A stretch of 64,000 nt of DNA from UBA8079 sp965205535 (GCA_965205535.1 CBDBHH010000005.1:744001-808000), one strand, 5' to 3'; shown: positions 31,440-41,746, counted from the first letter of the stretch. Made by a program: numbers and translations. Notes: a model not told the origin generated them from the sequence alone.

Positions 31440-34400
31440 ATGACCTTCAACGCAGCCGAGAAACCCCAATCCCAGATTCCAGCGTTACAGCTGCTCATCG
31501 CGCTTGGCTACACGCCGCTATCGCAGGCCGAGGCCGACCGACTGCGCGGCGGGCGGCAGCGGAACGTTGTGCTCGATGACATTCTTGTCGAACAGTTGCT
31601 GAAGCTCAACCGCTTCACCCATCGCGGCAAGGAGTATCCGTTCGACCTGGAGGATGCCCATGAGGCGCTGCGCAGGTTGAAACCAACACCGGATCGCATC
31701 AAAGGGTTGCGTGGCACCAACCAGGACATCTACGACCTGCTTGTCCTCGGAACGACGATCACCAAGAACATTGAAGGCGACAGCAAAAGCTATTCCTTTC
31801 GCTACATAGATTGGGAGGAACCGGCGAACAACGTTTTCCACGTCACTGCCGAGATGGTTGTCGAGCGCACCGCGAGCACGAAGGTTCGCCGGTGCGACAT
31901 CGTCGCATTCGTCAACGGTATCCCCTTCGTCGTCATTGAGAACAAGCGACCAACAGAGAGCCTGAAAAAAGCCGGCAGCCAACTGATCGGCTACCAGGGC
32001 GAGAGCAATATTCCGCAACTCTTCCACTATGCCCAGCTGCTTCTAACCATGAACCGGGTGGAGGCACGCTACGCAACCGTCGGCACGCCGCAGAAATTCT
32101 GGCAGGCCTGGCGCGAGGAAGAAGACAAAGAGACGATGCTGGCACCGCTGGCGTCGAGGGGATTGAGCGAAGCAGAGACGGCAACACTTTCAACATCCTT
32201 CGAGTCCGAAACACCAACAGAAGAGGAGGATGCTCCGGAATTGTCGGGTTTGGTCAACCGGCCCCTCGAACTTGGCGAAGAGCAGTCAATTTATACTGGC
32301 GAGTTCGCCAGCGCGCGCGCCGATTTCGATGCGCCCGCAGCCGAAGGTGAGCGTACGATCACGGCTCAGGACCGGACGATCCATTCCTTATGCCGGCCGG
32401 ACCGGCTACTCGACCTCGTGCGGCGCTTCACCGTGTTCGACGACGGCGTGCGCAAGATCGCCCGTCACCCGCAGTATTTCAGCGTCCGTGCCGCTGTCGA
32501 GCGCGTCAAGCAACGTGACAATGACGGCATCCGCAAGGGCGGTGTCATCTGGCACACCCAAGGGTCGGGTAAGTCGCTAACGATGGTGATGCTCGGTCGC
32601 GCACTGGCGCTCGACCCCAACATCGTCAACCCCCGCATCATCATCGTCACCGATCGCGACGATCTCGACAAGCAGATCAGGGGGACATTCAGGTCCTGCG
32701 AGATGGACCCGGTACGGGCCACCAGCGGTAACCATCTCGTCGATCTGATCCGCGAACGCACGCCACTGGTGACGACGATCATCAACAAGTTCGATGTTGC
32801 CATGAAGGACCGCAATCGGCAGGACGAAAGTACTGATATCTTCGTGCTGATCGATGAAAGCCATCGCAGCCAGACCGGCCGATATGGCGGCTACGGCACA
32901 TTCGCCATGAAGATGCGACGGATCCTGCCCAACGCCTGCTACCTCGGCTTTACCGGCACGCCGTTGCTGAAGAAGGAAAAGAACACACTGTCGACCTTCG
33001 GCGGCCTGATCCATAAATACGCGATCGACGAAGCCGTGGCGGACGAAGCGGTCGTGCCCCTGCTCTACGAAGGGCGAATGGTCGAACAACAGGTCGCGAG
33101 CACGGTGATCGACAGTTGGTTCGATAAGATCAGTGCGGCCCTGACCGACGCGCAAAAAGCCGACCTCAAACACAAATATTCGCGCATCGACGCGCTGGGC
33201 CGCACCCACAAGGCGATCGCCGCCAAGGCCTTCGACATCTCCGAGCATTTTCGCCAGCACTGGCAGGGCACCGGTTTCAAGGCACAGTTGGTGGCGCCGA
33301 CCAAGGCGGCGGCAATCCGCTTCAAGGAGGTGCTCGACGAAATCGGACATGTCACCAGTGACGTCATCATCTCCGCCCCCGACGATCGAGAAGGCAACGA
33401 GGAGGTCGACACCAAATCGAAGGATCTCGTCCGCCAGTTCTGGGATCGGATGATGGCAAAATACAAATCCGAGGACGAGTACAACCGGCAGCTGACCGCC
33501 GCATTCAAGGGATCAGGTGATCCCGAGATCTTGATCGTGGTGTCGAAGCTTCTGACGGGTTTCGACGCACCGCGCAATACGGTGCTCTATGTCTGCAAGC
33601 CGCTGAAGGAGCACAACCTGCTGCAGGCGATTGCCCGCGTGAATCGGCTGTTCGAGGAAGAGGGGCGCGACAAGAAGTTCGGCTTTATCCTCGACTATGA
33701 AGGCCTGCTTGGCGAACTCGACCGGGCGCTGACCACCTACAGCGCCTTCGAAGAATTCGAGGCCGACGAACTCGGCCAGACAATTCACCACATCCGCGAA
33801 GAGATTCGCAGGTTGCCGCAGTTGCACGACCAGTTGTGGGACCTGTTCCGCGAGGTTTCCAACCGAAAGGACATGGAAGCCATCGAGCAGTTCCTAGCCG
33901 ACCAGGCGCGGCGCGAGGAGTTCTATGAACGACTGCGCAGCTTTGGTCGCTGCCTGCACATCGCGTTGTCGTCGGACAAGTTGCTCGATGTCTACAGTGA
34001 TAAGGAGATCGATAGCTTCAAGCGCGATTGGAAACAGTTCTCCGAACTGCGTCGGTCGGTACAGCTGCGCTATCAGGAGATCGTCGACATCAAGGAATTC
34101 GAGCCGAAGATCCAGAAACTGCTCGACGACCATGTCGTCGCCATGCCCGCCGAGACTATTATCGGGCTGGTTAACATCAACGACCCGGACGCGCTGGAGC
34201 AGGTGCTCGCTGAGACCGGGGTTTCCGAGGCGTCGAAGGCCGACCGCATCGCCAGTGCGACGCGGCGGGTCATCACCGAGAAGATGGAAGAGGATCCGGC
34301 CTTCTATCGCAGCTTTTCCGAGCTGCTCGAAGAGACGATTCGTGACTATCGCGAAAAGCGAATTTCGGAGCGCGAATTCCTGCGCAAGATGGCCAGCATG

Positions 34401-34757
34401 GCCGAACAAGTGGCGCAAAAGGATCGCGGCACACCAATGCCCGACGCGATAAGGGGCAACGATGACGGCCAGGCCTTTTTCGGCATTCTCGACGGCGCGC
34501 TGACAGGCAAAGATGATCCGGCAATCGATGCGGACACTACGGCGTCGATAGCGCTCGACCTGATCGGTCTCATCAAAGCGCATCATATCGTTGACGTCTG
34601 GAGCAACGATCTCGCCCAGAACGAAATGCGTAACGCAATCGACGACTACTTCTTCGACGTTTTGCGCGACGAGAAGGGCATCGACCTGACGGTTGAGGCA
34701 ATGGACGCACTCGAGCAGCGAATCATGGACCTCGCACGCGCGAGGTTTCCGGGGTGA
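31440..34757 (+). CDS. hsdR: Type I restriction endonuclease subunit HsdR
   Basis: 1105-aa motor and nuclease subunit. The N-terminal PD-(D/E)xK nuclease has 'RRCDIVAFVNGIPFVVIENKRP' with E167-x-K169. The superfamily 2 translocase has Walker A 'HTQGSGKSLTM' (K378), D472-E-S-H in 'VLIDESHRSQ', 'LGFTGTPLL', and later 'LIVVSKLLTGFDAPRNTVLYV' and 'LLQAIARVNR'. A long helical C-terminus contacts HsdM. A 228-bp AT-rich gap precedes it, so it may have its own promoter. Its stop overlaps the next gene (GTGA). Confidence 0.96.
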   Translation: MTFNAAEKPQSQIPALQLLIALGYTPLSQAEADRLRGGRQRNVVLDDILVEQLLKLNRFTHRGKEYPFDLEDAHEALRRLKPTPDRIKGLRGTNQDIYDLLVLGTTITKNIEGDSKSYSFRYIDWEEPANNVFHVTAEMVVERTASTKVRRCDIVAFVNGIPFVVIENKRPTESLKKAGSQLIGYQGESNIPQLFHYAQLLLTMNRVEARYATVGTPQKFWQAWREEEDKETMLAPLASRGLSEAETATLSTSFESETPTEEEDAPELSGLVNRPLELGEEQSIYTGEFASARADFDAPAAEGERTITAQDRTIHSLCRPDRLLDLVRRFTVFDDGVRKIARHPQYFSVRAAVERVKQRDNDGIRKGGVIWHTQGSGKSLTMVMLGRALALDPNIVNPRIIIVTDRDDLDKQIRGTFRSCEMDPVRATSGNHLVDLIRERTPLVTTIINKFDVAMKDRNRQDESTDIFVLIDESHRSQTGRYGGYGTFAMKMRRILPNACYLGFTGTPLLKKEKNTLSTFGGLIHKYAIDEAVADEAVVPLLYEGRMVEQQVASTVIDSWFDKISAALTDAQKADLKHKYSRIDALGRTHKAIAAKAFDISEHFRQHWQGTGFKAQLVAPTKAAAIRFKEVLDEIGHVTSDVIISAPDDREGNEEVDTKSKDLVRQFWDRMMAKYKSEDEYNRQLTAAFKGSGDPEILIVVSKLLTGFDAPRNTVLYVCKPLKEHNLLQAIARVNRLFEEEGRDKKFGFILDYEGLLGELDRALTTYSAFEEFEADELGQTIHHIREEIRRLPQLHDQLWDLFREVSNRKDMEAIEQFLADQARREEFYERLRSFGRCLHIALSSDKLLDVYSDKEIDSFKRDWKQFSELRRSVQLRYQEIVDIKEFEPKIQKLLDDHVVAMPAETIIGLVNINDPDALEQVLAETGVSEASKADRIASATRRVITEKMEEDPAFYRSFSELLEETIRDYREKRISEREFLRKMASMAEQVAQKDRGTPMPDAIRGNDDGQAFFGILDGALTGKDDPAIDADTTASIALDLIGLIKAHHIVDVWSNDLAQNEMRNAIDDYFFDVLRDEKGIDLTVEAMDALEQRIMDLARARFPG

Positions 34758-35470
34758 CCGTCGAAGGTGGACAGCTGTCATATGGCCGGCACGTCATCGA
34801 CTACGAAGTCGTCCGGCGCGACCGTGCGACGATCGAAATTGCCATAGAACCGGATACGCGCGTTATCGTCGCCGCACCCCGCGACGCGACGCGCGAAGCG
34901 ATTGAGGCCAAGTTGACCAAGCGCGCCGCTTGGATTCGGCGCCAGCAACGCTACTTCGCGCAGTTCCTGCCACGCACGCCAGAGCGCAGCTACCAATCGG
35001 GAGAGACACATCGCTATCTAGGCCGGCAGTACCGGCTGAAGGTCGCGCCGCACGTGCAAGCCGGCGTTAAGCTGACGCGCGGTTTCATAGTGGTGCAGAG
35101 CCACCGGCCGCAGCGGACAGAAGTAACGCGCGAACTCGTCGATGCATGGTATCGCGAGCGCGCCCGCGCCAAATTCGAAGAACGGCTCGAGGTCAGCCTG
35201 GCGCGCTTCTCCAATCCTGAGAATTATCGCCCGAATGGCTTGATCGTCCGCCGTCTGCGCCAGCGCTGGGGCTCAATGACACCCGGTAAGCGCCTGACGC
35301 TGAACCGCCGCCTGATCGAGGCGCCGGTCGACACGATCGACTACGTCATCACTCACGAACTCTGCCACATCACGGAGCCGCACCACGGCCCGGCCTTTTT
35401 CGACCTGCTTGGCCGCGTGATGCCCGACTGGGAAAAGCGCAAATTGCGGCTGGAACGGGTGATGGCGTAG
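34754..35470 (+). CDS. SprT/YgjP-like (DUF45, M48-type) metallopeptidase
   Basis: 238-aa protein with the zinc motif H201-E-L-C-H205 and the following 'EPHHGPAFFDLLGRVMPDWEKRK', the DUF45/YgjP pattern. The N-terminal half is basic and beta-rich, with 'VRRLRQRWGSMTPGKRLTLNRRLIEAPVDTIDYVITHELCH' leading into the active site. DUF45 genes often sit beside hsdR; a protein-processing role in restriction control is suspected but not established. The GTG start overlaps the hsdR stop. Confidence 0.88.
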   Translation: MTVEGGQLSYGRHVIDYEVVRRDRATIEIAIEPDTRVIVAAPRDATREAIEAKLTKRAAWIRRQQRYFAQFLPRTPERSYQSGETHRYLGRQYRLKVAPHVQAGVKLTRGFIVVQSHRPQRTEVTRELVDAWYRERARAKFEERLEVSLARFSNPENYRPNGLIVRRLRQRWGSMTPGKRLTLNRRLIEAPVDTIDYVITHELCHITEPHHGPAFFDLLGRVMPDWEKRKLRLERVMA

Positions 35471-35641
35471 TAAAAGTCACTTGATCTCTACGGGCGGCTA
35501 GAGTGCACGTTAAATGCTGGCCCCATCACAGCAATACGTTTCGTCCTTGTGGCGCGTTGGATTGCAGACCACCGGAGCCCACCGCGAATTTGTCGCCGCC
35601 AGACAATTAGCCATGCCCTGAAACGGTCCGGACTCCCGCAA

Positions 35642-38202
35642 TCATCCTTGATCGGATTTCAGGGACCAAGGCACGATAGCAAAGTGATCAGACCGGTATG
35701 TGAGTATCTGATCATCCCTAGTCAGCACTACCAATCCAAGGCGGTCATTCCCGGTGTGCGTCACGAGCCGCAAATCAAAGTCATCGAGCTTCTTATGGAT
35801 GGCTAAGTCGCCCGGCGCAGCGACCCGCGATGGCTGAAAAACAGATGGATCATCGCGAACGGTTTTGCACTTATGCGACAACAATTCGACCTCTTTGAGC
35901 CACCCCATCTCAGATGACGTCAAACCACCAATGCTTTGACGGGCCTCGTCCACGACCACATCGTCAGATTGAACCATTTGTGCAAGCGCCAGTACCATCG
36001 CATTTCGCTTAAGCCGTTTGTTGAGATCGTCACGACTTTCGTTGAAGGGCTTCTGCAAATTCATAGTCAGACCGCAGTCCCAAGCAAGCCACAACACCAA
36101 GCCCTTTAGCCGCGCCACATCGTCACTTTGTTGAAAATCATCGCCTAGAGCCTCCAAGTGCAGAAGAGACAGCTCTCCTTCAAAGAGGTTAAACATGATT
36201 TCCTCCAGAAGGCCGAGCCGGTGCTTCTTTGGCACCGTCGTCTTGCCCTTTTCAACCCAGGCAACGCGACCATCACATTTTCGCAACTCTCTCAGGACGG
36301 CCAGCACGGCAAGTAAACGTACAAGAACCTTGTCCAGCTCCTGCTGCCCCTTAGCGTAAGCCTTTAACTGAGTGGCCATGCGATTGATGAGTGTTGCTAC
36401 TCGCGTATGACAAACGTCTAGAAGCTCACCCTGTTCCCGAGATGCTTCCTGATCCTCGTCTTGGTCATCGTCTGCGCCGATCTGCTCTTCCTCGCTGCGG
36501 CCAAAGCGATCCACATCTTCCACCGGCTTATCTACCTGAAAGCGTAAGTGGTAGATGAGCGCATCGAGTAGATAAGCGAAATCGCCGGAATGGCTTAACC
36601 GCTTTTTAGACTTCCGATGCTTCACGTCTTCAACGTCAATGGCCAGACTAGCGGGTGCTTCCTGTTCCTCCGCTGGGGGTGTGTCTTGCGGACTAACCTT
36701 CTTACTCCCCGATGCCTGCGTTTCTCGAGCTTCGGAAAACACTATCTTATCGATGCACTGGATCAGGAGGTCGATACTCGGAGCATCGGTTTCAAGGCTC
36801 AGCAGAGCCTCCTTGAAACGTCGCTGGGCACCACTTGTAGCCTGCTCCTCTATTTCCCGCGTGTGGTGCAGTAGAAGCTTTAGTAGCAACTGGCCATCGA
36901 GAAGGACGTGCAGCGCATTGGCCTTTGTAAGTTCAGCCTCAGCAAATGCGATGAACGCGCTATCACCCTCAATACGATGTTGGCTGGTGTGGCTTAGCTC
37001 CTCGCCACCTACTGCACACAAGACAAATGACGGATGATCGACGCCTTTCAGCCACCTTTGATCAAGTATGATGTGGGCTTCATCTACGACCGCTACGCCG
37101 CTACGATAACCAAGAGGCTCTGACTCTGCCTGTTGTAACTCGTTGGACTCAATCGCATGCCAATCATCCTCGTTGAGGGCAGGCATGTCCGCGATGAGGT
37201 TGAACCCAATATTATCGGCTGCTGTTCGCGCACCTTCCCCGCGATAGACCAGCATCAACTCAACATTGCTGCCGGCATCAGACGAGAGCCACGCTGGAGC
37301 ACTCGGGTTGGCGCTCCCTGAGGCGAAAACTGCACCTCCATTTTGCTGTTCAACAAAGACCCCCTTGGCGTGGAGATAGCGGTTGCCTTCAACCTCTTTA
37401 TCTATATCCACGCCAAGGGCATCAGCGGACACGAGAGACACGTTTGACAGAGCGCGTGCTTTCGGCCCCATCTCCACAGTGCTTGGATCAACCGCCACGG
37501 TAAATTTTGCGGGCCTAAGGTCCTGTGTAACCCGCTCTATAAACTGAAGCTCACGGTCAAAAAATGCACCGGCGAGAGATACGCTTACAGCTTCTCCACC
37601 CACTATTTTTGTTAGCTGCTCCCATAGCGATTGCGCACCTGGCCGACCGGCGAGCAGCTGAATATCCTCGTTGCTGTCACCCACGCTGTTAATCCAAGGG
37701 GCGAAGTCCCTGACCAGACCAACCATACGTAGAAGATGGTCGGGTACTTCATTGGCAAAATGTTCTAGCCAGTAGTCGATCTCTGCCCAGGCATCTCGTG
37801 CCAGCGCAATTCCTTCCAGATCATCTGCGCTCTCGATCCGAACAAGGTTGGTAAGCTCTCGATTGAATCCGAACCCAGCCAGCGTCATGTTATGGCTGCC
37901 AACTAGAACCAAGCCCTTATTCTTACCGGCGAGGAACATGAGCTTCGGGTGAAATGCACCCCCAACCTTGACAGGCAAGAGCGTGTAACTACGCCCGGCG
38001 AGCTTGGGGGGGGGTGGGCTGCAAGTGAATGAGCATACTGGTTGGCATCCATCATCACCACGTTATGGCGCACGCCAGCGTTCACAAGGCGCCGTAGTAC
38101 AACCTCCTCATAGAAAGGGAGGTACGCGTTAAAAGTGGTGATTAAGGACGCCTCATAACCACCCTTGCGCAGTTCGTCTAATAGAGAAATTCTATGGAGC
38201 AT
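35642..38202 (-). pseudogene. PLD-like domain protein, frameshifted in a nine-G tract (phase-variable gene or sequence error)
   Basis: The frame starts at 38202 ('MLHRISLLDELRKGGYEASLITTF') and fails in a run of nine G (38006-38014, plus strand). One added base restores a continuous protein of about 853 aa: '..YAHSLAAHPPP' joins 'KLAGRSYTLLPVKVGGAFHPKLMFLAG'. The N-terminal half has two degenerate phospholipase D motifs: 'FHPKLMFLAGKNKGLVLVGSHNMT' and 'YLHAKGVFVEQQNGGAVFASGSANPS' (H-x-K and G-S-x-N kept, D missing). The C-terminal ~450 residues are helical with acidic low-complexity stretches and no family I know. The start overlaps the stop of the 550-aa gene by 11 bp, so the two form one unit. 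Confidence 0.75.
38006..38014. repeat. Nine-G homopolymer inside the PLD-like gene
   Basis: A nine-base G run directly at the point where the two halves of the PLD-like frame part. Ten (or seven) G would give one open frame. Such tracts are typical of slipped-strand phase variation and are also prone to sequencing error. Confidence 0.85.
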
Positions 38203-39844
38203 CGCCAAGCTCCATGATTGAAACACCAAGTTTACTTGGCTGCCACAGGTCGGAGATGTGCCGCTCCAGCGCGCCGATATCTTTGAGAATTCTAAGCGCC
38301 TGATTGAAGCGTGGGCGAGTATGAACAGCTGGCGGTATTGCTATCACTTCCATACCGCGATCGGATGGTCGAATGCGGAAAGTCGATTTGGATTGACCGC
38401 GAAGCTTTCGGAGCGCGACACGAAGATGCAGCTCGATACCCCAGTGCGTAAGCAACCAACGCAGCATGTCCTCCATATTCATTTCTGCCCATGTATGGTC
38501 CTTCTTGTAGGCGAATGACTGGAGATTAATCGGGTAATAGAGGAAATAGCCTTTATCGAACACCAGATTGGCATAGGGGCCTGAGCGATGACTGCTGCGG
38601 CTGGCTAGCGCAAGGAGAGCCCTAAAGGCGGCGACGAGAATTTCATGCCGCGTATCAGCGGACTTAGAAGATCGTGACAAGCCAGCGATATGCTCCATTA
38701 GAGCAACTTCGTGGTTTTGCTCACGCCACTCCGTCAGCACTGGCAGCCAGTCTGCGCTCATCGCAAGACACTGCGAAAAAGTGTTCTGTCGGCCGAACTC
38801 ATCTAGGGCGGCAACGGCTTCTGGCTGCAACAAGAACCAGTCAACAACTTGCGCGCTGGAATCGAACCGAAGACCCGACTCTTCATAGGCATCGAGAACG
38901 GTAGAGAAGAGTCCCTGAACGGCTATGGAGAGAATTTCATTGCGGGCATACACAGCCCACTTATCCCGATTGTCCGCAAGATGTGGCGGTACTTCCCACA
39001 ACGAGCCGCTAGGTAGGCTGCCTGTATATGCACATCCACGAAACTTCGCCTCTGAAACCTGCTCGCCCTCTTTTTCAAGAAGCCCGATAAGGCTCAGAAT
39101 TGACTGCAACGTGCGGCGACGCGGCAGTGCTTCGTCGTCCGCGAAGATTCCTTGGACAGAAAAGAGGTCGGCAAGAACGGCTTGCTCGGCCGAATTACTA
39201 GAGAGCTGGCAAGGACAGAAAGCACTCAATGCCTCAAGCTCGTCAGTGGTTACCGCATCAGAATCAACTGCGGCGAGGAAAAGCTCGCGGTTCACGCCAG
39301 CATCGACGTTGCGTGCAATATGTTCACCGAATTGGCGGGTGTATTTGATCCCGTGAGTTGCATCACCATCAAGGATCGATAATTCTTTGAGGACGCCAAG
39401 ATAGTACTGTCCGAGACCACCTAATCGATTCAGAAAATACCGCTGCTTTGCACCGTCCCTCAGCGAATAGTCCGACAGCGTCACCTTTCTGTTGGCATCG
39501 AGCGAAGAGGCAACCGTCGACAGCGTATTGCTGCCGACCATTGCGGCAGCGTGATCTTCGTACTCGCCACCCGCCGTAGCTGCATGTCGTTCCGCAATCA
39601 AAGAAAAGAGGCAGTCGGCTCTGCGAAAGCGTTCGATGAAGTCGTCGTCGTATCGGGTGTATCCGGCTTGATCCAGCGCCCAGATCAACCACGGATAAAA
39701 TGAATAGTAGCGCGCCCGGTCGGTCACATTGGTGATGCCAGGCAAGAGCCGGCCATAAATGTTGATGCATGGCGCTTGCACGGCAAGATGATCAAGTCCG
39801 CCAACTTGTGGAGGGGGCTTAACCCAAGCCGTATCAACTTGCAT
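38192..39844 (-). CDS. Uncharacterised 550-aa island protein paired with the PLD-like gene
   Basis: I do not recognise a family. The protein begins 'PPPQVGGLDHLAVQAPCINIYGRLLPGITNVTDRARYYSFYPWLIWALDQ', has a mostly helical middle with Trp-rich and Tyr-rich stretches, contains two close cysteines ('AFCPCQLSS') and ends in a basic stretch 'ELHLRVALRKLRGQSKSTFRI' before a short tail. There is no signal peptide or clear membrane span. GAGGGG lies just upstream of the ATG. The PLD-like gene overlaps its end by 11 bp, so they form a two-gene cassette inside a defence-rich island. A role in anti-phage defence is inferred from position only. Confidence 0.8.
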   Translation of the reverse strand: MQVDTAWVKPPPQVGGLDHLAVQAPCINIYGRLLPGITNVTDRARYYSFYPWLIWALDQAGYTRYDDDFIERFRRADCLFSLIAERHAATAGGEYEDHAAAMVGSNTLSTVASSLDANRKVTLSDYSLRDGAKQRYFLNRLGGLGQYYLGVLKELSILDGDATHGIKYTRQFGEHIARNVDAGVNRELFLAAVDSDAVTTDELEALSAFCPCQLSSNSAEQAVLADLFSVQGIFADDEALPRRRTLQSILSLIGLLEKEGEQVSEAKFRGCAYTGSLPSGSLWEVPPHLADNRDKWAVYARNEILSIAVQGLFSTVLDAYEESGLRFDSSAQVVDWFLLQPEAVAALDEFGRQNTFSQCLAMSADWLPVLTEWREQNHEVALMEHIAGLSRSSKSADTRHEILVAAFRALLALASRSSHRSGPYANLVFDKGYFLYYPINLQSFAYKKDHTWAEMNMEDMLRWLLTHWGIELHLRVALRKLRGQSKSTFRIRPSDRGMEVIAIPPAVHTRPRFNQALRILKDIGALERHISDLWQPSKLGVSIMELGDAP

Positions 39845-40733
39845 AGTTTCCCCTCACGACAATCGCGCTAAGAGCGATGAACCCGAATCAACTGACCGAC
39901 CACTGGTATTTGAACTCGCGTCTCCACGTTCACACATCCCGTAGCTTCCCGGACGACCGACGCATAGAAGTCGGACGGTGATACTGACAACGTCAGGTTC
40001 CGCTTCGTCGATCCGTACACGGATGACCCGACCTCGCCGGCTTTGTGCCGCTGCCCATTCCATGTTCCAGAGCAGACTCCCAGTGACATCCTTCGGTGAT
40101 ACCCCCCCATACCTAATTTCGCGGGTGGATAAAATCGACCACCCATACGGTTTCTCGGTTGAAGGAATTAAACTTTTCACCCCCCTACCCCCTCGCCGAA
40201 CGCTGGCACGGGTTTTCTAAGTTACCATCGACCTCAAAGCACTTGAGGCTACTACACAATGCGAAAAACGCCCGAATTGTCGACGACGTGCTGCTTTCGC
40301 TCCCCGGCCCAACCCAGCCGAGGCGATCCAACAACGCGCGCGGCGCCATAATCCTACCAATGAAAGCCAACCCGCAAAATCTTCGTTCTGGAAGGTTCTT
40401 TCATACCCTCCAGAAACCCCTCTGTATTCATAACACCCTGTTTTTGAATAATTATTTATCTATTTCATTCAAAGTATGGAGGGTTGGAGGGTTTTCCGTA
40501 AGTTTACGCATAGAACGCACTCTCGCTATGCGTAGCAGAAACCTCTCCAATCCCTCCAACCCTCCATCAGGTGCAGAAAACCAGTCTTCTCTGGTGTGGA
40601 GGGTTTTGGAGAGTTTGGAGGGTTTCGAGCCGAAACACCGATTCCGTACAAATAACCGTCGGCCAAGGGCCGCCTGAAAGCGGATTCGCATTCGGATGAA
40701 TCCACTTTGCAATTCGATCGACCGTTAGGGCCA
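39845..40733. other. 889-bp stretch without a convincing gene
   Basis: Several short frames exist on both strands, none with recognisable domains or a good ribosome site. The left part should hold the promoter for the 550-aa gene. The right part (40397-40630) is filled with repeats of TGGAGGGTT and its complement. Confidence 0.6.
40397..40630. repeat. Clustered TGGAGGGTT-type repeats, candidate replication or att-associated region
   Basis: Copies on both strands: ACCCTCCAGAA (near 40408), TGGAGGGTTGGAGGGTTTTCC (near 40478), CTCCAATCCCTCCAACCCTCC (near 40550) and TGGAGGGTTTTGGAGAGTTTGGAGGGTTT (near 40600). The last two face each other as a large imperfect inverted repeat across about 30 bp. 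The cluster lies just 3' of the primase remnant, as iterons do beside P4-type primases, so an element origin is possible. Confidence 0.55.
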
Positions 40734-41570
40734 TCAGCCGCGCTCCTCAGGCAGGGCATCGTCACCTGCCGGATTGAGCGTCGGGTCATATTCGGCCTTC
40801 AGGTCGATGCCGGTGTAGAAAACCACGCCGATCGTTTCCTTTTTGATGCCCATGTCCGCTAGCGCACGCCCGAACTGGGTGTGAGTAATCGCGTCGAGCG
40901 CGTTGTCCTTGCGCCATTTTTCAAAGGCCGCGAATAGCCGCGACGACTGCACCCGCCCCGCCAGAGATTCATAGCAGGCGGTGCCGAAAAACTGTCGCAC
41001 CGGGTCCTGATCGGCGCGGTATGCCTCGGTTGCCGCCATCACCTCTTCAGGCGGCTGCAGGCCCATTTCGGCCCATTGCTCGAAGCCGTCGACCATCCAG
41101 TTCAGAATTCCGGACACCTCCGGAATAAGCGGGTTGGTCGACCCCTGGGACCAATCCAACAGGTGCGGGTTGCGTTCCTTGCGCGGGATCGTCACCTCGA
41201 ACGGCACCATCAGGATGCGCCGCCACACACCCTCGTCCTGGCCACGCACCTGCGGGCGGTTGTTGAAGGACAGCATTAACTTAAAGGCCGGCGTGAATTC
41301 GAAGAAATTCCGATGCAGCTGCCGAACGGTGATTTCCTCGCCGCCAGTCAGGGCCTTGATCACCGATTCCGATATCCGCACTCCCACATCCGGCTCACTC
41401 GCAGCCACCATACGCGCGCCTGGCAGGCGGGCCAGATCCGGCGTAGCCTCCGAGCCTCGCTTGTTGTCGTCGTGCAGCAGCGAAGCAAAGGGTAGCGACA
41501 TTGCGTAGCTGCCCAGCACTTTCGCGAGCGCATTGACCAGTACCGACTTGCCGTTCGCACCTAGGCCATA
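40734..41570 (-). pseudogene. P4/D5-type phage primase-helicase, 5' end cut off at the right island repeat
   Basis: C-terminal part of a virus-type primase/helicase of the P4 alpha/D5 family. The Walker A reads Y-G-L-G-A-N-G-K-S-V immediately at the junction, followed by 'ALTGGEEITVRQLHRNFFEFTPAFKLMLSFNNRPQVRGQDEGVWRRILMVPFEVTIP' (helicase core and arginine finger) and a winged-helix tail. Upstream of Walker A the frame meets a TGA inside the 185-bp repeat, so the N-terminal primase domain is missing. The Tyr-Gly-Leu codons are supplied by the first nine bases of the repeat (TAGGCCATA on the plus strand), which points to joining at a short shared sequence. It marks the island as satellite- or plasmid-derived. 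Confidence 0.88.
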
Positions 41571-41746
41571 GCATCAATCTCAATCCCTGATTGCGCGACG
41601 GCAAACCGCCTCGCTCAATTTGAGACCGACGTTCATGGGTCTTCGTACCGGACACGTCACCGGATCCCTTGCCCCGCCACACCAACTCGCCGACAATGAA
41701 GGTGGAGGAGGACCGTTCCCCGGTGGGGCGCCCGGTCTTCAAAACC
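41562..41746 (+). repeat. Right 185-bp direct repeat of the selC island (attR side)
   Basis: Second copy of 23570-23754 with two mismatches (41641, 41657). It brings the end of the DUF1036-like frame, the selC promoter and tRNA-Sec bases 1-43, and joins without a seam to the resident 3' half of selC. Confidence 0.93.
41669..41697 (+). promoter_or_regulatory. Predicted sigma-70 promoter of selC
   Basis: TTGCCC, 17-bp spacer, GACAAT (four of six matches in each box), 6 bp before the first tRNA base. The same promoter is kept in the left repeat at 23677-23705. Confidence 0.6.

Noticed and set aside
40397..40630. Possible CRISPR array in the repeat cluster
   Set aside because: Units are short (about 9-12 bp), irregularly spaced and on both strands; there are no spacers of uniform length and no cas genes.
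40159..40677. 172-codon frame in the repeat-rich island region
   Set aside because: Runs through the TGGAGGGTT repeats, has low-complexity translation and no family match.
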